Shown: piece by piece, positions 1-6,899 of the stretch
How the letters are laid out: each line of letters opens with the position of its first letter
Numbering within the stretch: the stretch's first letter is position 1
Assembly (NCBI RefSeq): GCF_016798325.1
Contig: NZ_JAERVO010000002.1
Location: 1-64,000 of the forward strand
Length of the DNA: 64,000 nt
From: Marinobacter mangrovi
GTDB taxonomy: Bacteria > Pseudomonadota > Gammaproteobacteria > Pseudomonadales > Oleiphilaceae
Direction: 5' to 3'
Notes under the pieces: model-generated
Told to the model about the DNA's origin: nothing
The model's input: the letters and a program-made list of their open reading frames with translations, nothing else
Database searches by the model: none
Made by a program: the position numbers and the translations under genes

Positions 1-205
1 CAGAGCATTGGGCCGTCATCTTGTCCGAGTGATCTGGCAGATGATGAAAACAGGTCGGGGATATGAGCTCAGAGATCGCCAGAGTGAGTAATCTGGCTTG
101 AAAATCCTAGAGGGATGTTCAGAGTGCATAGTTAGTGATCAACTCTGACTCCATAGCCTCGTAGACAGAAAACCGAGTCTGATCGTTTTTTCGCCACTGA
201 TCATT

Positions 206-234
206 GAAGCAGCAGAGCTTCACTCTGCTGCTTC
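206..234 (-). terminator. 12-bp perfect hairpin across the stop codon of the nuclease-like gene
   Basis: The arms GAAGCAGCAGAG (206-217) and CTCTGCTGCTTC (223-234) are perfect complements around a 5-base loop that contains most of the TGA stop of the minus-strand gene. No T-run follows directly on the minus strand, so it may stabilise the mRNA end rather than be a classical intrinsic terminator. Confidence 0.5.
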
Positions 235-1572
235 CGACTCATAATTTTCCTCATCTTGCTCTTTAGCAGACTGCCTCTTTTCGATCTTCGGAGGCGGCGG
301 TGTCCAGGCCTTCAACCACTGGCCGGCTTCTTGATAGAAATGCGGCACCGCCTTCTCAAGCTCTTCAACGAATACCTTTCGCCCACTGAACTTCCCTGCC
401 AAGTCGACCTCATACACCACTTCGAATGTTGTGGCGGTGGTGTTTGATGTTTCGGATTCGATGAGTTCTGGGGCTTCTCGAAGATCCTTTAACGGCTGGT
501 ATGTGGCTTCGGCTTTCCCTGGGCGAGTTGCCCTAATGAAGAACCCAGCCGGATTGGTCTTCTTTAGCTGGCGTAGAAGCCAGTTGGCTCGAGCTTTGGT
601 GCTTTGTTTGTCTTTAGGGGCAGCGAGTCGCATGGAGCAATAGATCATCCGCCGTTGGAGATCGGCGGTCACTTCGAGATCCGCAGCCGTGTTGATGATG
701 CTGAGTGCACATTGGAGAGAAGGGGCTTTGCTGAACGCTTCTGCGTCATCTTTAACGCGCTTTGCAGGATCAAGGCGGTGATCGTTCTTCAGTTTTAGCG
801 AGACATCGCTACCGGTAAGTCGAGACATGATTAGGCACAAATCACGCTGCTCCTGATGCCAGGCCGCGATGGTGTTTTGTACTTCGTCGCTCGTTTTGGC
901 CAGCGAGGCGTTGCTTTTGACCTTGTTGACCACGTCCTTCCACTCTGCATTCATTTGATCGAAGTGGCTGATGCCGGAGCGATCGCTCTCGAAGTAACGC
1001 TGGATTTCGTTGAGGATGAAAATCTGATCCTCGTCTTCAACGCCATCGTTTTTCAGGAGCAGGGCGCATTGGGTTCTCACAAAGGCCCAGGACCAGTGGA
1101 ACAGACTGACCGATTTCGTGGCGTTCTTCGGTAATGAGACCGGGTGATGCGTTGGCAGGGCAGAGAACTGATTGGTGATGGTAATAACGGCATCGATTTT
1201 GTGAGCCTTCGCCTGCTGAAGATATCGAGAGATCTGCTCTTCAGTAACGGACTCGTTCCCGATTTTCGCTTCAATGAGCGCTCGCCATTCCTTCTTACCG
1301 GTTCTGAGAATCAAAAGCCCGTCGGGGCGATCTTTGGGTTTGGGGGCCTTCTTGTCAGAGCTCTCGAAGACGACTTCGGTCCATGCCTCCAGCGTTGCCC
1401 TTGACCCGACTCGAATGCCAATCGACTTCAGCAAAGCCTGCCGGAGCTCGTAGACGGCTCGCATGCCTGCCAACAGCACGGAAGCGGATTTTTGTTCCCG
1501 TGCGCTATCGGCAACGATGGGGATAAGACGGGCGGGTTCTCCACTTGCGAGAAATTCGGGACGGTCAGACAC
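220..1572 (-). CDS. PD-(D/E)XK nuclease-like protein of unknown role
   Basis: This 450-residue protein has a plausible restriction-endonuclease-like core. A run PDGLLIL near residue 83 is followed by a strand ending in IEAKIG near residue 98, which gives the D...ExK spacing of PD-(D/E)XK enzymes, and a helix rich in Q and Y follows. The remaining 300 residues are charged, mostly helical in appearance, and match no family I recognise; the tail is very acidic. The start is GTG at 1572, preceded by AGGAG at good spacing. There is no signal peptide or membrane segment, so it should be cytoplasmic. No methylase or helicase partner is adjacent. The local A+T richness and the neighbouring XRE/LRAT pair suggest an acquired region, and a defence role is possible but only inferred. 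Confidence 0.5.
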   Translation of the reverse strand: MSDRPEFLASGEPARLIPIVADSAREQKSASVLLAGMRAVYELRQALLKSIGIRVGSRATLEAWTEVVFESSDKKAPKPKDRPDGLLILRTGKKEWRALIEAKIGNESVTEEQISRYLQQAKAHKIDAVITITNQFSALPTHHPVSLPKNATKSVSLFHWSWAFVRTQCALLLKNDGVEDEDQIFILNEIQRYFESDRSGISHFDQMNAEWKDVVNKVKSNASLAKTSDEVQNTIAAWHQEQRDLCLIMSRLTGSDVSLKLKNDHRLDPAKRVKDDAEAFSKAPSLQCALSIINTAADLEVTADLQRRMIYCSMRLAAPKDKQSTKARANWLLRQLKKTNPAGFFIRATRPGKAEATYQPLKDLREAPELIESETSNTTATTFEVVYEVDLAGKFSGRKVFVEELEKAVPHFYQEAGQWLKAWTPPPPKIEKRQSAKEQDEENYESEAAE

Positions 1573-1710
1573 AGCATGCTCCTTTTTGTTATTGATACCT
1601 TCCTAGTCTGTAGCCTAGTACGGCATTTGAGCGTTTGCTTGGATTTTGAGCTGTTCAGTGAAAAAGGATGTAAAACCGCGAAATGAGGTTTCTCCTGCTT
1701 CTAGGAGGAT

Positions 1711-1742
1711 AAAAGCCTCAAAGTTCTGAACTGTTGAGGCTT
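1711..1742 (-). terminator. Intrinsic terminator of the LRAT-like gene
   Basis: The arms AAGCCTCAA (1713-1721) and TTGAGGCTT (1734-1742) form a 9-bp stem. Read on the minus strand, the stem is followed by TTTTAT. It lies just beyond the stop of the gene at 1765-2229. Confidence 0.65.
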
Positions 1743-1764
1743 AATTCATGGCCAGACCCCGAGG

Positions 1765-2229
1765 TTACTTACCAACGGCATAGGTCGTTGCTGCAACGGC
1801 CGCAGTCGCGGCGACCAGTGTCCAGAACCAGTTCCCGTCGGTGGCTTTATACGTAAAGTAAGCAGCGGTTGGAGCAGTGATGCCGCAGGCCGCAATTTGA
1901 TGGCTCTTGGGCTCCAATCCAGCTACTCGACGAGCAAATGCTTCACAGTTTGAGCTGAACAAACAGTACTTCAACTTGCCGATGTGTTGCCGTGCTCTGA
2001 GAACAATGATTTCGGGGGGCAGCATTGATTGGAAAGAAGCTCTGGATACCGGCTTGTTTCCAACTGCTTCATTCCAAGTGCGTTCTTGTACTAAACCCTT
2101 CGCAGCGGAGTTGTCAATAACCATCGGTGCACCAGTCTCGTCATACCTATCCGACACGATACCGTAGTGTGTGTAGGTTGAATGTCGAACGGCGATGATA
2201 GAGCCCGGTTTGTGCGAATTTTGAGTCAT
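1765..2229 (-). CDS. LRAT-domain (NlpC/P60 superfamily) protein with C-terminal membrane anchor
   Basis: The 154-residue product shows the lecithin:retinol acyltransferase-like circularly permuted NlpC/P60 fold. A histidine lies in a THYGIV strand at residue 21 and the nucleophile motif NCEAFA has Cys95. The family transfers or hydrolyses acyl groups on lipids or small amines; the substrate here cannot be read. Residues 112-152 form a hydrophobic, Ala-rich tail that likely anchors the protein in the membrane with the catalytic domain in the cytoplasm. The start ATG at 2229 follows an AAGGT box. It is divergent from an XRE-family gene whose product also ends in a membrane segment, with a large palindrome between the two. 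Family call is fairly sure; biological role unknown. Confidence 0.72.
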   Translation of the reverse strand: MTQNSHKPGSIIAVRHSTYTHYGIVSDRYDETGAPMVIDNSAAKGLVQERTWNEAVGNKPVSRASFQSMLPPEIIVLRARQHIGKLKYCLFSSNCEAFARRVAGLEPKSHQIAACGITAPTAAYFTYKATDGNWFWTLVAATAAVAATTYAVGK

Positions 2230-2295
2230 GTTTTTTTACCTTTTTTGCTGTAAAATATGCCTATTAAGTTAATACGCGCCAATTTTCCAAAGATG

Positions 2296-2321
2296 CCTCA
2301 CAGGCAAAAATGCCTGTGAGG
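2296..2321. promoter_or_regulatory. 26-bp palindrome between the LRAT and XRE genes
   Basis: The arms CCTCACAGGCA (2296-2306) and TGCCTGTGAGG (2311-2321) are perfect 11-bp inverted repeats around AAAA. They sit in an A+T-rich divergent intergenic region, 31 bp before the XRE gene. This is a natural operator candidate for that regulator, or a hairpin in its leader. Confidence 0.6.
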
Positions 2322-2352
2322 TTGGGTTGATTGTGTATCAATTGGAGGTTAC

Positions 2353-2724
2353 GTGCAAGCAGGATCTACATACGCGGCTGTGGTCGGCGCAGTAATTGGG
2401 AAACTTAGGTCCGAACGAGCAATTGGTCAGGGGGATTTAGCGGCTGCTGTAGGGGTGGGGCAGCCAGCTTGGTCACGTATCGAAAAGGGAGGCAGTGCAT
2501 TGACGGTTGACCAGTTGGCTAGGGCGGCAGCGGCGTTGAACTGTTCACCTTCTTATATCCTCGAAATGGCCGACAAAACTGTCTCGGAGATGAGGAATCA
2601 GAACTTCCAAGTTTCCTATGAAAAACCAAAAAGGGAGTCTCCCGAGAAGGACAATACTGGCCTGCTGTTATTGGGGGGAGCTGCGCTTGCTGCTTTGATA
2701 ATTGCCGCAAATAAGAACAATTAA
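2353..2724 (+). CDS. XRE-family HTH protein with C-terminal transmembrane segment
   Basis: The first 75 residues of this 123-residue protein are a Cro/CI-type helix-turn-helix: helices around residues 13-30, 28-50 (with QPAWSRIEKG as the recognition region) and 50-74. A polar linker follows, and residues 102-118 (LLLLGGAALAALIIAA) form one membrane helix ending in a short basic tail. A DNA-binding protein tethered to the inner membrane is unusual for this family. The GTG start at 2353 has GGAGGT only about 3 bases upstream, so a slightly later start is possible, but the domain is intact either way. It is divergent from the LRAT-like gene and probably controls it through the palindrome at 2296-2321 (inference). 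Confidence 0.75.
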   Translation: MQAGSTYAAVVGAVIGKLRSERAIGQGDLAAAVGVGQPAWSRIEKGGSALTVDQLARAAAALNCSPSYILEMADKTVSEMRNQNFQVSYEKPKRESPEKDNTGLLLLGGAALAALIIAANKNN

Positions 2725-2945
2725 AGGTGTGTAGTTGAGTGCGAAAAAACCGGAACAGATTTATTTTTCGTAGCTCGCGTCCGGGTCACCGCCTCCTTTG
2801 GTATTGCTCAGGGCCAGCCGACGAGCGTGACACCTAATCCCTGTTCTGAATGGCTCGCCGACCGCGCAAATTCTGGCTGGCCGGGCCCGCTAAATCCGGT
2901 ACCCTTGGGGCATAACCCATTCCCCGCCAGGGACGACGTCGAGCC

Positions 2946-2981
2946 ATGTGCGAACTGCTGGCCATGAGCGCCAACCATACG
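2946..2981 (+). pseudogene. 5' fragment of a yafJ-type class II glutamine amidotransferase gene
   Basis: The twelve codons read MCELLAMSANHT, the hallmark N-terminus of the YafJ family, in which Cys2 is the Ntn-type catalytic nucleophile. The frame runs straight into the left inverted repeat of the RAYT element at 2982. The remainder of the gene resumes at 3929 on the other side of the element. The roughly 220 bp before it (2725-2945) hold only its leader; I see no other gene there. Confidence 0.8.
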
Positions 2982-3005
2982 CGGGGTCAAGTCTTGCGTT
3001 TTGCC
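2982..3005 (+). repeat. Left terminal inverted repeat of the RAYT element
   Basis: This 24-bp sequence, beginning CGGGGTCAAGTCTTGCG, is the reverse complement of 3905-3928 apart from a single base. Confidence 0.8.
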
Positions 3006-3077
3006 CCGCCTTGCCATTTCGTTGTGATGACCGCAGTCTATTCTCGCCCAAAGTAGAACCACGGAAGGAGCCAAGGA

Positions 3078-3923
3078 ATGGCCAGACCGTTGCGACTGGA
3101 GTTTGCCGGCGCGTTGTATCACGTGACGTCTCGCGGAAACCGTCGGGAGATGATTTACGAATCAGACGGCGACCGCCGCGCCTGGTTGTCGATCCTCGAT
3201 GAGGTTTGCGAGATCTTCAACTGGGTATGTCACGCCTATTGTTTGATGGGCAATCACTACCACCTGCTAATCGAAACGCCGGAAGGCAATCTATCGAAAG
3301 GCATGCGCCAACTGAACGGCGTCTATACGCAGGTTTTCAATCGGCACCATGGCCGGGTAGGGCACGTTTTCCAGGGGCGTTATAAAGCGATTCTGGTCGA
3401 GAAGGACAGCTACCTGTTGGAGCTGTGCCGCTATATCGTGTTGAACCCTGTTCGTGCTGCGATGGTTCGGTCGGCAGTGGAATGGCCTTGGAGCAGTTAC
3501 CGCGCGACGGCGGGTTATGAGCGGGATTTAAAGGCACTCAATGTTGATTGGATTCTTGCTGCCTTTGCTGAACGGCGGGATAGAGCCGTTGAGAGTTACG
3601 AGCAATTTGTTGCTGACGGCAAGAACCAGCCGTCTCCTTGGGAAAGCTTGAAGAACCAGGTCTATCTAGGGAGCGATCAATTCGTTGATGACATGCAGAG
3701 GCGAATTGAGGGGGCTGAACGTCTCAGCGAAATACCCACGAGTCAGCGCCGCCCCCTGGCCAAACCACTACAGTTCTATGTGGACTCTGCGTCGTCCCGA
3801 AACGAAGCTATCCGTTTGGCGTATGCAAGTGGCGGGTACGGCCTGAAAGACATAGGTGATTTCTTTGGGCTTCACTATTCGCGCGTCAGCCGAATTATCC
3901 GTGAGGCAAAACGCAAGACCTGA
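3078..3923 (+). CDS. REP-associated tyrosine transposase (RAYT, Y1_Tnp family)
   Basis: The 281-residue protein opens with MARPLRLEF and contains the HUH motif NHYHLL (His60, His62), the conserved GHVFQGRYK block and a likely catalytic Tyr119 in CRYIVLNPV. These are the marks of single-strand Y1 transposases. The C-terminal third (about residues 240-278) is a helix-turn-helix of the kind fused to long RAYTs. The start at 3078 follows GGAGCCAAGGA. Its TGA stop (3921-3923) lies inside the right inverted repeat, so coding sequence and element end overlap. All recognisable catalytic residues are present, so it may be active. Confidence 0.9.
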   Translation: MARPLRLEFAGALYHVTSRGNRREMIYESDGDRRAWLSILDEVCEIFNWVCHAYCLMGNHYHLLIETPEGNLSKGMRQLNGVYTQVFNRHHGRVGHVFQGRYKAILVEKDSYLLELCRYIVLNPVRAAMVRSAVEWPWSSYRATAGYERDLKALNVDWILAAFAERRDRAVESYEQFVADGKNQPSPWESLKNQVYLGSDQFVDDMQRRIEGAERLSEIPTSQRRPLAKPLQFYVDSASSRNEAIRLAYASGGYGLKDIGDFFGLHYSRVSRIIREAKRKT

Positions 3924-3928
3924 CCCCG
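3905..3928 (+). repeat. Right terminal inverted repeat of the RAYT element
   Basis: It pairs with 2982-3005 (23 of 24). It contains the last six codons and the stop of the transposase gene. Confidence 0.8.
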
Positions 3929-4400
3929 GCATGGACCCCATGGCCAGATTACCGGCTTCCGACCGGCGCCGGGTTACTACGAGCCGGTCGGCAGCACCGA
4001 CAGCGAGGCGCTGTTCTGCGATATTCTGAATGACCTGCGACGTGACTGCGACCGTGATACCGCCACCGAGGTGATTGTCGGCCGGCTGGTCGAGCTGGCT
4101 CGTGGGTATGCCCGTCAGGGGGTGTTCAATCTCCTGCTCAGCAACGGGGACTGGCTCTTTACCTTCTGCAGCACCAAGATGGCGAGTATCACCCGCCGCG
4201 CGCCCTTTGGCCCGGCGCGACTGAAAGACGCCGATGTCATCGTCGATTTCGAATCGGAAACCACCCCTGACGACGTGGTCAGTGTGATTGTGACCGAGCC
4301 CCTGACCACGGACGAGGTCTGGGACATCTACCAGCCCGGTGAGTGGCGACTCTGGCGCCAGGGTGAAGTCATCATGCAGGGAAGCGCAGGCCCCAACTAA
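3929..4400 (+). pseudogene. 3' fragment of the yafJ-type glutamine amidotransferase gene
   Basis: Open frame from the element edge to TAA at 4398-4400. It encodes HGQITGFR, VGSTDSEALFC, FTFCSTKMASITRRAPFG and TTPDDVVSVIVTEPLT, which align by eye with the C-terminal half of YafJ (the HNGQLTGY, VGETDSE, ITRRAPFG and TTPNDVV blocks). Together with the fragment at 2946-2981 this is one gene, lacking roughly residues 13-108 and interrupted by the RAYT element. A short product could start at GTG 4071, but it would lack the catalytic cysteine and half the glutaminase fold. Confidence 0.85.
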
Positions 4401-4403
4401 TAG

Positions 4404-4619
4404 AGCGCCTGTGCATCGGCGGAGAATGATTTACGAATTAGCAGCGAGAATTTGCCTGAATTTTTGGAGGGTATGGACATAGACTTCAGGTACCATGACC
4501 AAGAAAATTTATGGATGAGCTTGTGCCCTTCTAAATTTGTAAAATTCCAAATTATTAGTTTTCCAGAACAAGGATCGTTCGATGCAGACATATGCAAGCA
4601 CAGCTTGGTGCGGCGATAG
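4404..4619 (+). pseudogene. Truncated unknown reading frame overlapping the next gene
   Basis: Immediately after the yafJ stop an open frame runs for 71 codons to TAG at 4617. From ATG 4473 it would give 48 residues beginning MDIDFRYHDQENLWMS, with protein-like composition. It overlaps the start of the following membrane-protein gene by 38 bp, an arrangement typical of translationally coupled genes. I read it as the 3' end of a larger gene cut off where the acquired segment joins the yafJ remnant. Family not recognised. Confidence 0.4.
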
Positions 4620-5778
4620 ACCTTTCAGTTGTGAATTTGCAGTTAGGCCTCCTCACGAAGAACGTTTGCCGGTTCCGGGTAAAGCCTGGCGGGTTACCAA
4701 AACGCTTCTCATGATTCTTCTAATCGCTGCACTGGTTGCCAGCATCATCCTCTTTGGTATGGCTGCGTTCGGTTCAGGTCTGAGGCTTTCTGTGATGATT
4801 GAAGACCCGCTATTTTCGGCGCTCTACGTGCTAATTGCCGCCATCGTCATGGTTGATGTTGTCGTCAGAATTGACGACAAAAAACAGAGCCAGTTACAGG
4901 CTAACGGGTTTCAGAGGCGTGCCAGTCATCGCCTTAAGTCGGAAGCAGCGAGATTGGAAATTCTTGATTTCGAGTGCCGGCCTAGCTCTAGATCTGCTTT
5001 GTTGTTTTTTCGTAGTGGTGATGTTAGGCCAAGCAAATGGCGAAAGTATATCAGTGGATTGTCCAACTTTAAGGGCGTGAAGTGGGATGAGGAGGAGCTC
5101 GCATATTTCTCACCTTCTTCCTTCCAAGGGAAGATGACTGGAGTACTATTCGTATGTTGGCCGATTATTGTTTTGGGTTGGCCGATCATCGTCCTGCATT
5201 TATTTTATCTCGATGTGGATGACATTAACGTTATCGGTTATGCCATTTTCTTTCTTCTGAGCGGAGGAGGGGTTTTTCATTCATTAATTTTCAAGAAACA
5301 CTATCATGATCATGGTGGCACTAAGAAATTCGCGCTGAATCGGCGAACGGGACTGGTTACTTTATATGAGAGCGGTGAAGAGGTTTTTTGTCATCGATTC
5401 ATTGATTTTAACTGCTATTTTAAACAAGAGTATTTCGGTGGCCGAACTGGGTGGGTGAGAAGTTTACATATGGCTTATCGAAATGAAGATTATCCCTATG
5501 ACCATGTCGTGAATTTGGCGACATTCGTGAGCAATACGTCGGCCCGTGCCTATTTGGAGGTTTGGGAGATCATCAAGTGCTACATGAATACAGCGCTTCC
5601 ACTTCCGGAGTCTCTGTTTCTGGCCTCAAGAAGACCGTTTGATCCCACGACCGCCGCTTACGATTCAGAGCATGAGACTTCCCCGCTCGTCACTTCAAAT
5701 ATGAGTGATAGCGAGTTTCAGCACCTTCTCCGTAAAGTTGATGATGTAGATAATGAATGTCGTCAGACCGCATATTAA
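4582..5778 (+). CDS. DUF6708-like membrane protein
   Basis: This 398-residue protein has a transmembrane pair near residues 36-55 and 72-92, a second pair near 190-215 and 218-240, and a C-terminal cytoplasmic domain. That domain has the pattern LNRRTGLVTLYESGEEVF...W...ARAYLEVWEIIKCYMN...LPLP followed by DPTT, which I associate with DUF6708, often found near type VI secretion accessory genes. ATG 4582 follows AAGGA with 7-base spacing. The gene is A+T-rich relative to neighbours and overlaps a truncated upstream frame. The membrane protein at 37604-38992 has the same architecture at low similarity. Function unknown. Confidence 0.6.
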   Translation: MQTYASTAWCGDRPFSCEFAVRPPHEERLPVPGKAWRVTKTLLMILLIAALVASIILFGMAAFGSGLRLSVMIEDPLFSALYVLIAAIVMVDVVVRIDDKKQSQLQANGFQRRASHRLKSEAARLEILDFECRPSSRSALLFFRSGDVRPSKWRKYISGLSNFKGVKWDEEELAYFSPSSFQGKMTGVLFVCWPIIVLGWPIIVLHLFYLDVDDINVIGYAIFFLLSGGGVFHSLIFKKHYHDHGGTKKFALNRRTGLVTLYESGEEVFCHRFIDFNCYFKQEYFGGRTGWVRSLHMAYRNEDYPYDHVVNLATFVSNTSARAYLEVWEIIKCYMNTALPLPESLFLASRRPFDPTTAAYDSEHETSPLVTSNMSDSEFQHLLRKVDDVDNECRQTAY

Positions 5779-5877
5779 TTGACTAGTCTGACGCCTAGTT
5801 CCGCTACATTAGAATCCAGAATCCGCGCAAATGATAAAGGTGTCAGAACGCATATTTATTGCGGTATCAGAAACAGA

Positions 5878-5903
5878 CAAAAGCCCCTCCTTTTGGAAGG
5901 GCT
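5878..5903 (-). terminator. Intrinsic terminator of the MFS/hydrolase operon
   Basis: AGCCCCTCC (5882-5890) pairs with GGAAGGGCT (5895-5903) with one mismatch. On the minus strand the stem is followed by TTTTGT, just beyond the hydrolase stop at 5928. Confidence 0.65.
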
Positions 5904-5927
5904 CACGGAGTGTGTGACTGCCAGTCG

Positions 5928-6869
5928 TCAATTCCCGAAAAAGCCTGCCAGTTGGCTGGCGACCGTGTCGGGGGCCTCTTCCGGCGGGAAGTGCCCGCAC
6001 TGCTCGATCACGCCGCCCTCAACCCGGTCGGCGATATCCCGCATCGTGGTGTAGAGCCGGTTTCCGACTCCGCCGTCTGCACCCCAGGCCATCACCGGCA
6101 TGGCCAGCTTTTTGTCGGCGCGCAGCCGGTTCTGTTCGAGTCCCCCGGCATTGAACAGCGTGCGGTAGTAGGCAAACGCGGCCCGCATGGCGCCCGGCGC
6201 GCTGAATAGGCGGGTGTATTCATCCAGGTCCGCCGGGGTGATGGCGGCGGGGTTGCGTGTCTTGGTTCTGAACAGCCAGTCGAGATAGGGCCGCTCGCGC
6301 CCACGGATCAACAGTTCCGGGAGGTCGTCCAGCCGGTTGAAGCCGAAGTGCCAGGTCCGCACGTTGGTGGTCTCATCGGGAATGCCGCCGGGGCCGGCCG
6401 GGCTGATGCCGGGCAGGGCTGCATCGTAGAGCGCCAGCCGGCGGATATCGTCCGGCCAGTCCGCGGCCCAGGCGTAGGCGATCCAGGCGCCGATATCGTG
6501 TCCGGCCACGTTCAGGGCGCCGTTGTCGGTCAGTCCCAGGTGCCCGGCAAACCGGTGCAGGTCGCGGGCGACCGTCGCCAGGTCATAGCCGCCGAGTGGT
6601 TTGTCCGAGTCACCGATACCCCGCGGGTCGACGGCAATCACCCGGTGGCCGCTTGTCGCCAGCCGTTCCATGACGTGTCGCCAGGTGTACCAGCTCTGCG
6701 GCCAGCCGGGGATCAGCAGGATGGGATCGCCCGCCCCGCCTTCGACATAGTGCAAGCGGATATCATCCAGAACGGCGTAGTTGCGGCTGAAGCGGTTCCA
6801 GAAAGAACCGGGGTCAAACGCAGGTAAGGGGGCCGTGGCGTGCGCGTTTTGCTGAATCTGTTCAGTCAT
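5928..6869 (-). CDS. Alpha/beta hydrolase, epoxide hydrolase/haloalkane dehalogenase-like
   Basis: The 313-residue protein has the oxyanion-hole motif PGWPQSW (residues 54-60), the nucleophile elbow AGHDIGAW with Asp125 in place of serine, an acid in WGADGG and a late histidine in QCGHFPPEE. An aspartate nucleophile with GWPQSW points to epoxide hydrolases or dehalogenases rather than esterases; the substrate is not readable. No signal peptide. It lies 30 bp downstream of an MFS transporter gene on the same strand, so the two form an operon divergent from a LysR gene and are probably induced together to export or detoxify a compound (inference). Confidence 0.8.
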   Translation of the reverse strand: MTEQIQQNAHATAPLPAFDPGSFWNRFSRNYAVLDDIRLHYVEGGAGDPILLIPGWPQSWYTWRHVMERLATSGHRVIAVDPRGIGDSDKPLGGYDLATVARDLHRFAGHLGLTDNGALNVAGHDIGAWIAYAWAADWPDDIRRLALYDAALPGISPAGPGGIPDETTNVRTWHFGFNRLDDLPELLIRGRERPYLDWLFRTKTRNPAAITPADLDEYTRLFSAPGAMRAAFAYYRTLFNAGGLEQNRLRADKKLAMPVMAWGADGGVGNRLYTTMRDIADRVEGGVIEQCGHFPPEEAPDTVASQLAGFFGN

Positions 6870-6899
6870 GGGTAAAAGCCTCTGTTCTTCAAAGGTGAA

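Larger units (their letters stand above)
2982..3928 (+). mobile_element. RAYT (IS200/IS605-like Y1) element with 24-bp inverted ends
   Basis: The element carries one transposase gene bounded by near-perfect inverted repeats (23 of 24 matches) at 2982-3005 and 3905-3928. It splits a yafJ-type gene. No target duplication is visible, and about 95-100 codons of the host gene are missing, so insertion came with a deletion or was followed by one. Confidence 0.75.

Noticed and set aside
3149-4434. 13-bp match (ATGATTTACGAAT) between the RAYT gene and the start of the truncated frame at 4404
   Set aside because: Matches of this length are expected by chance in 64 kb, and the flanks do not align.
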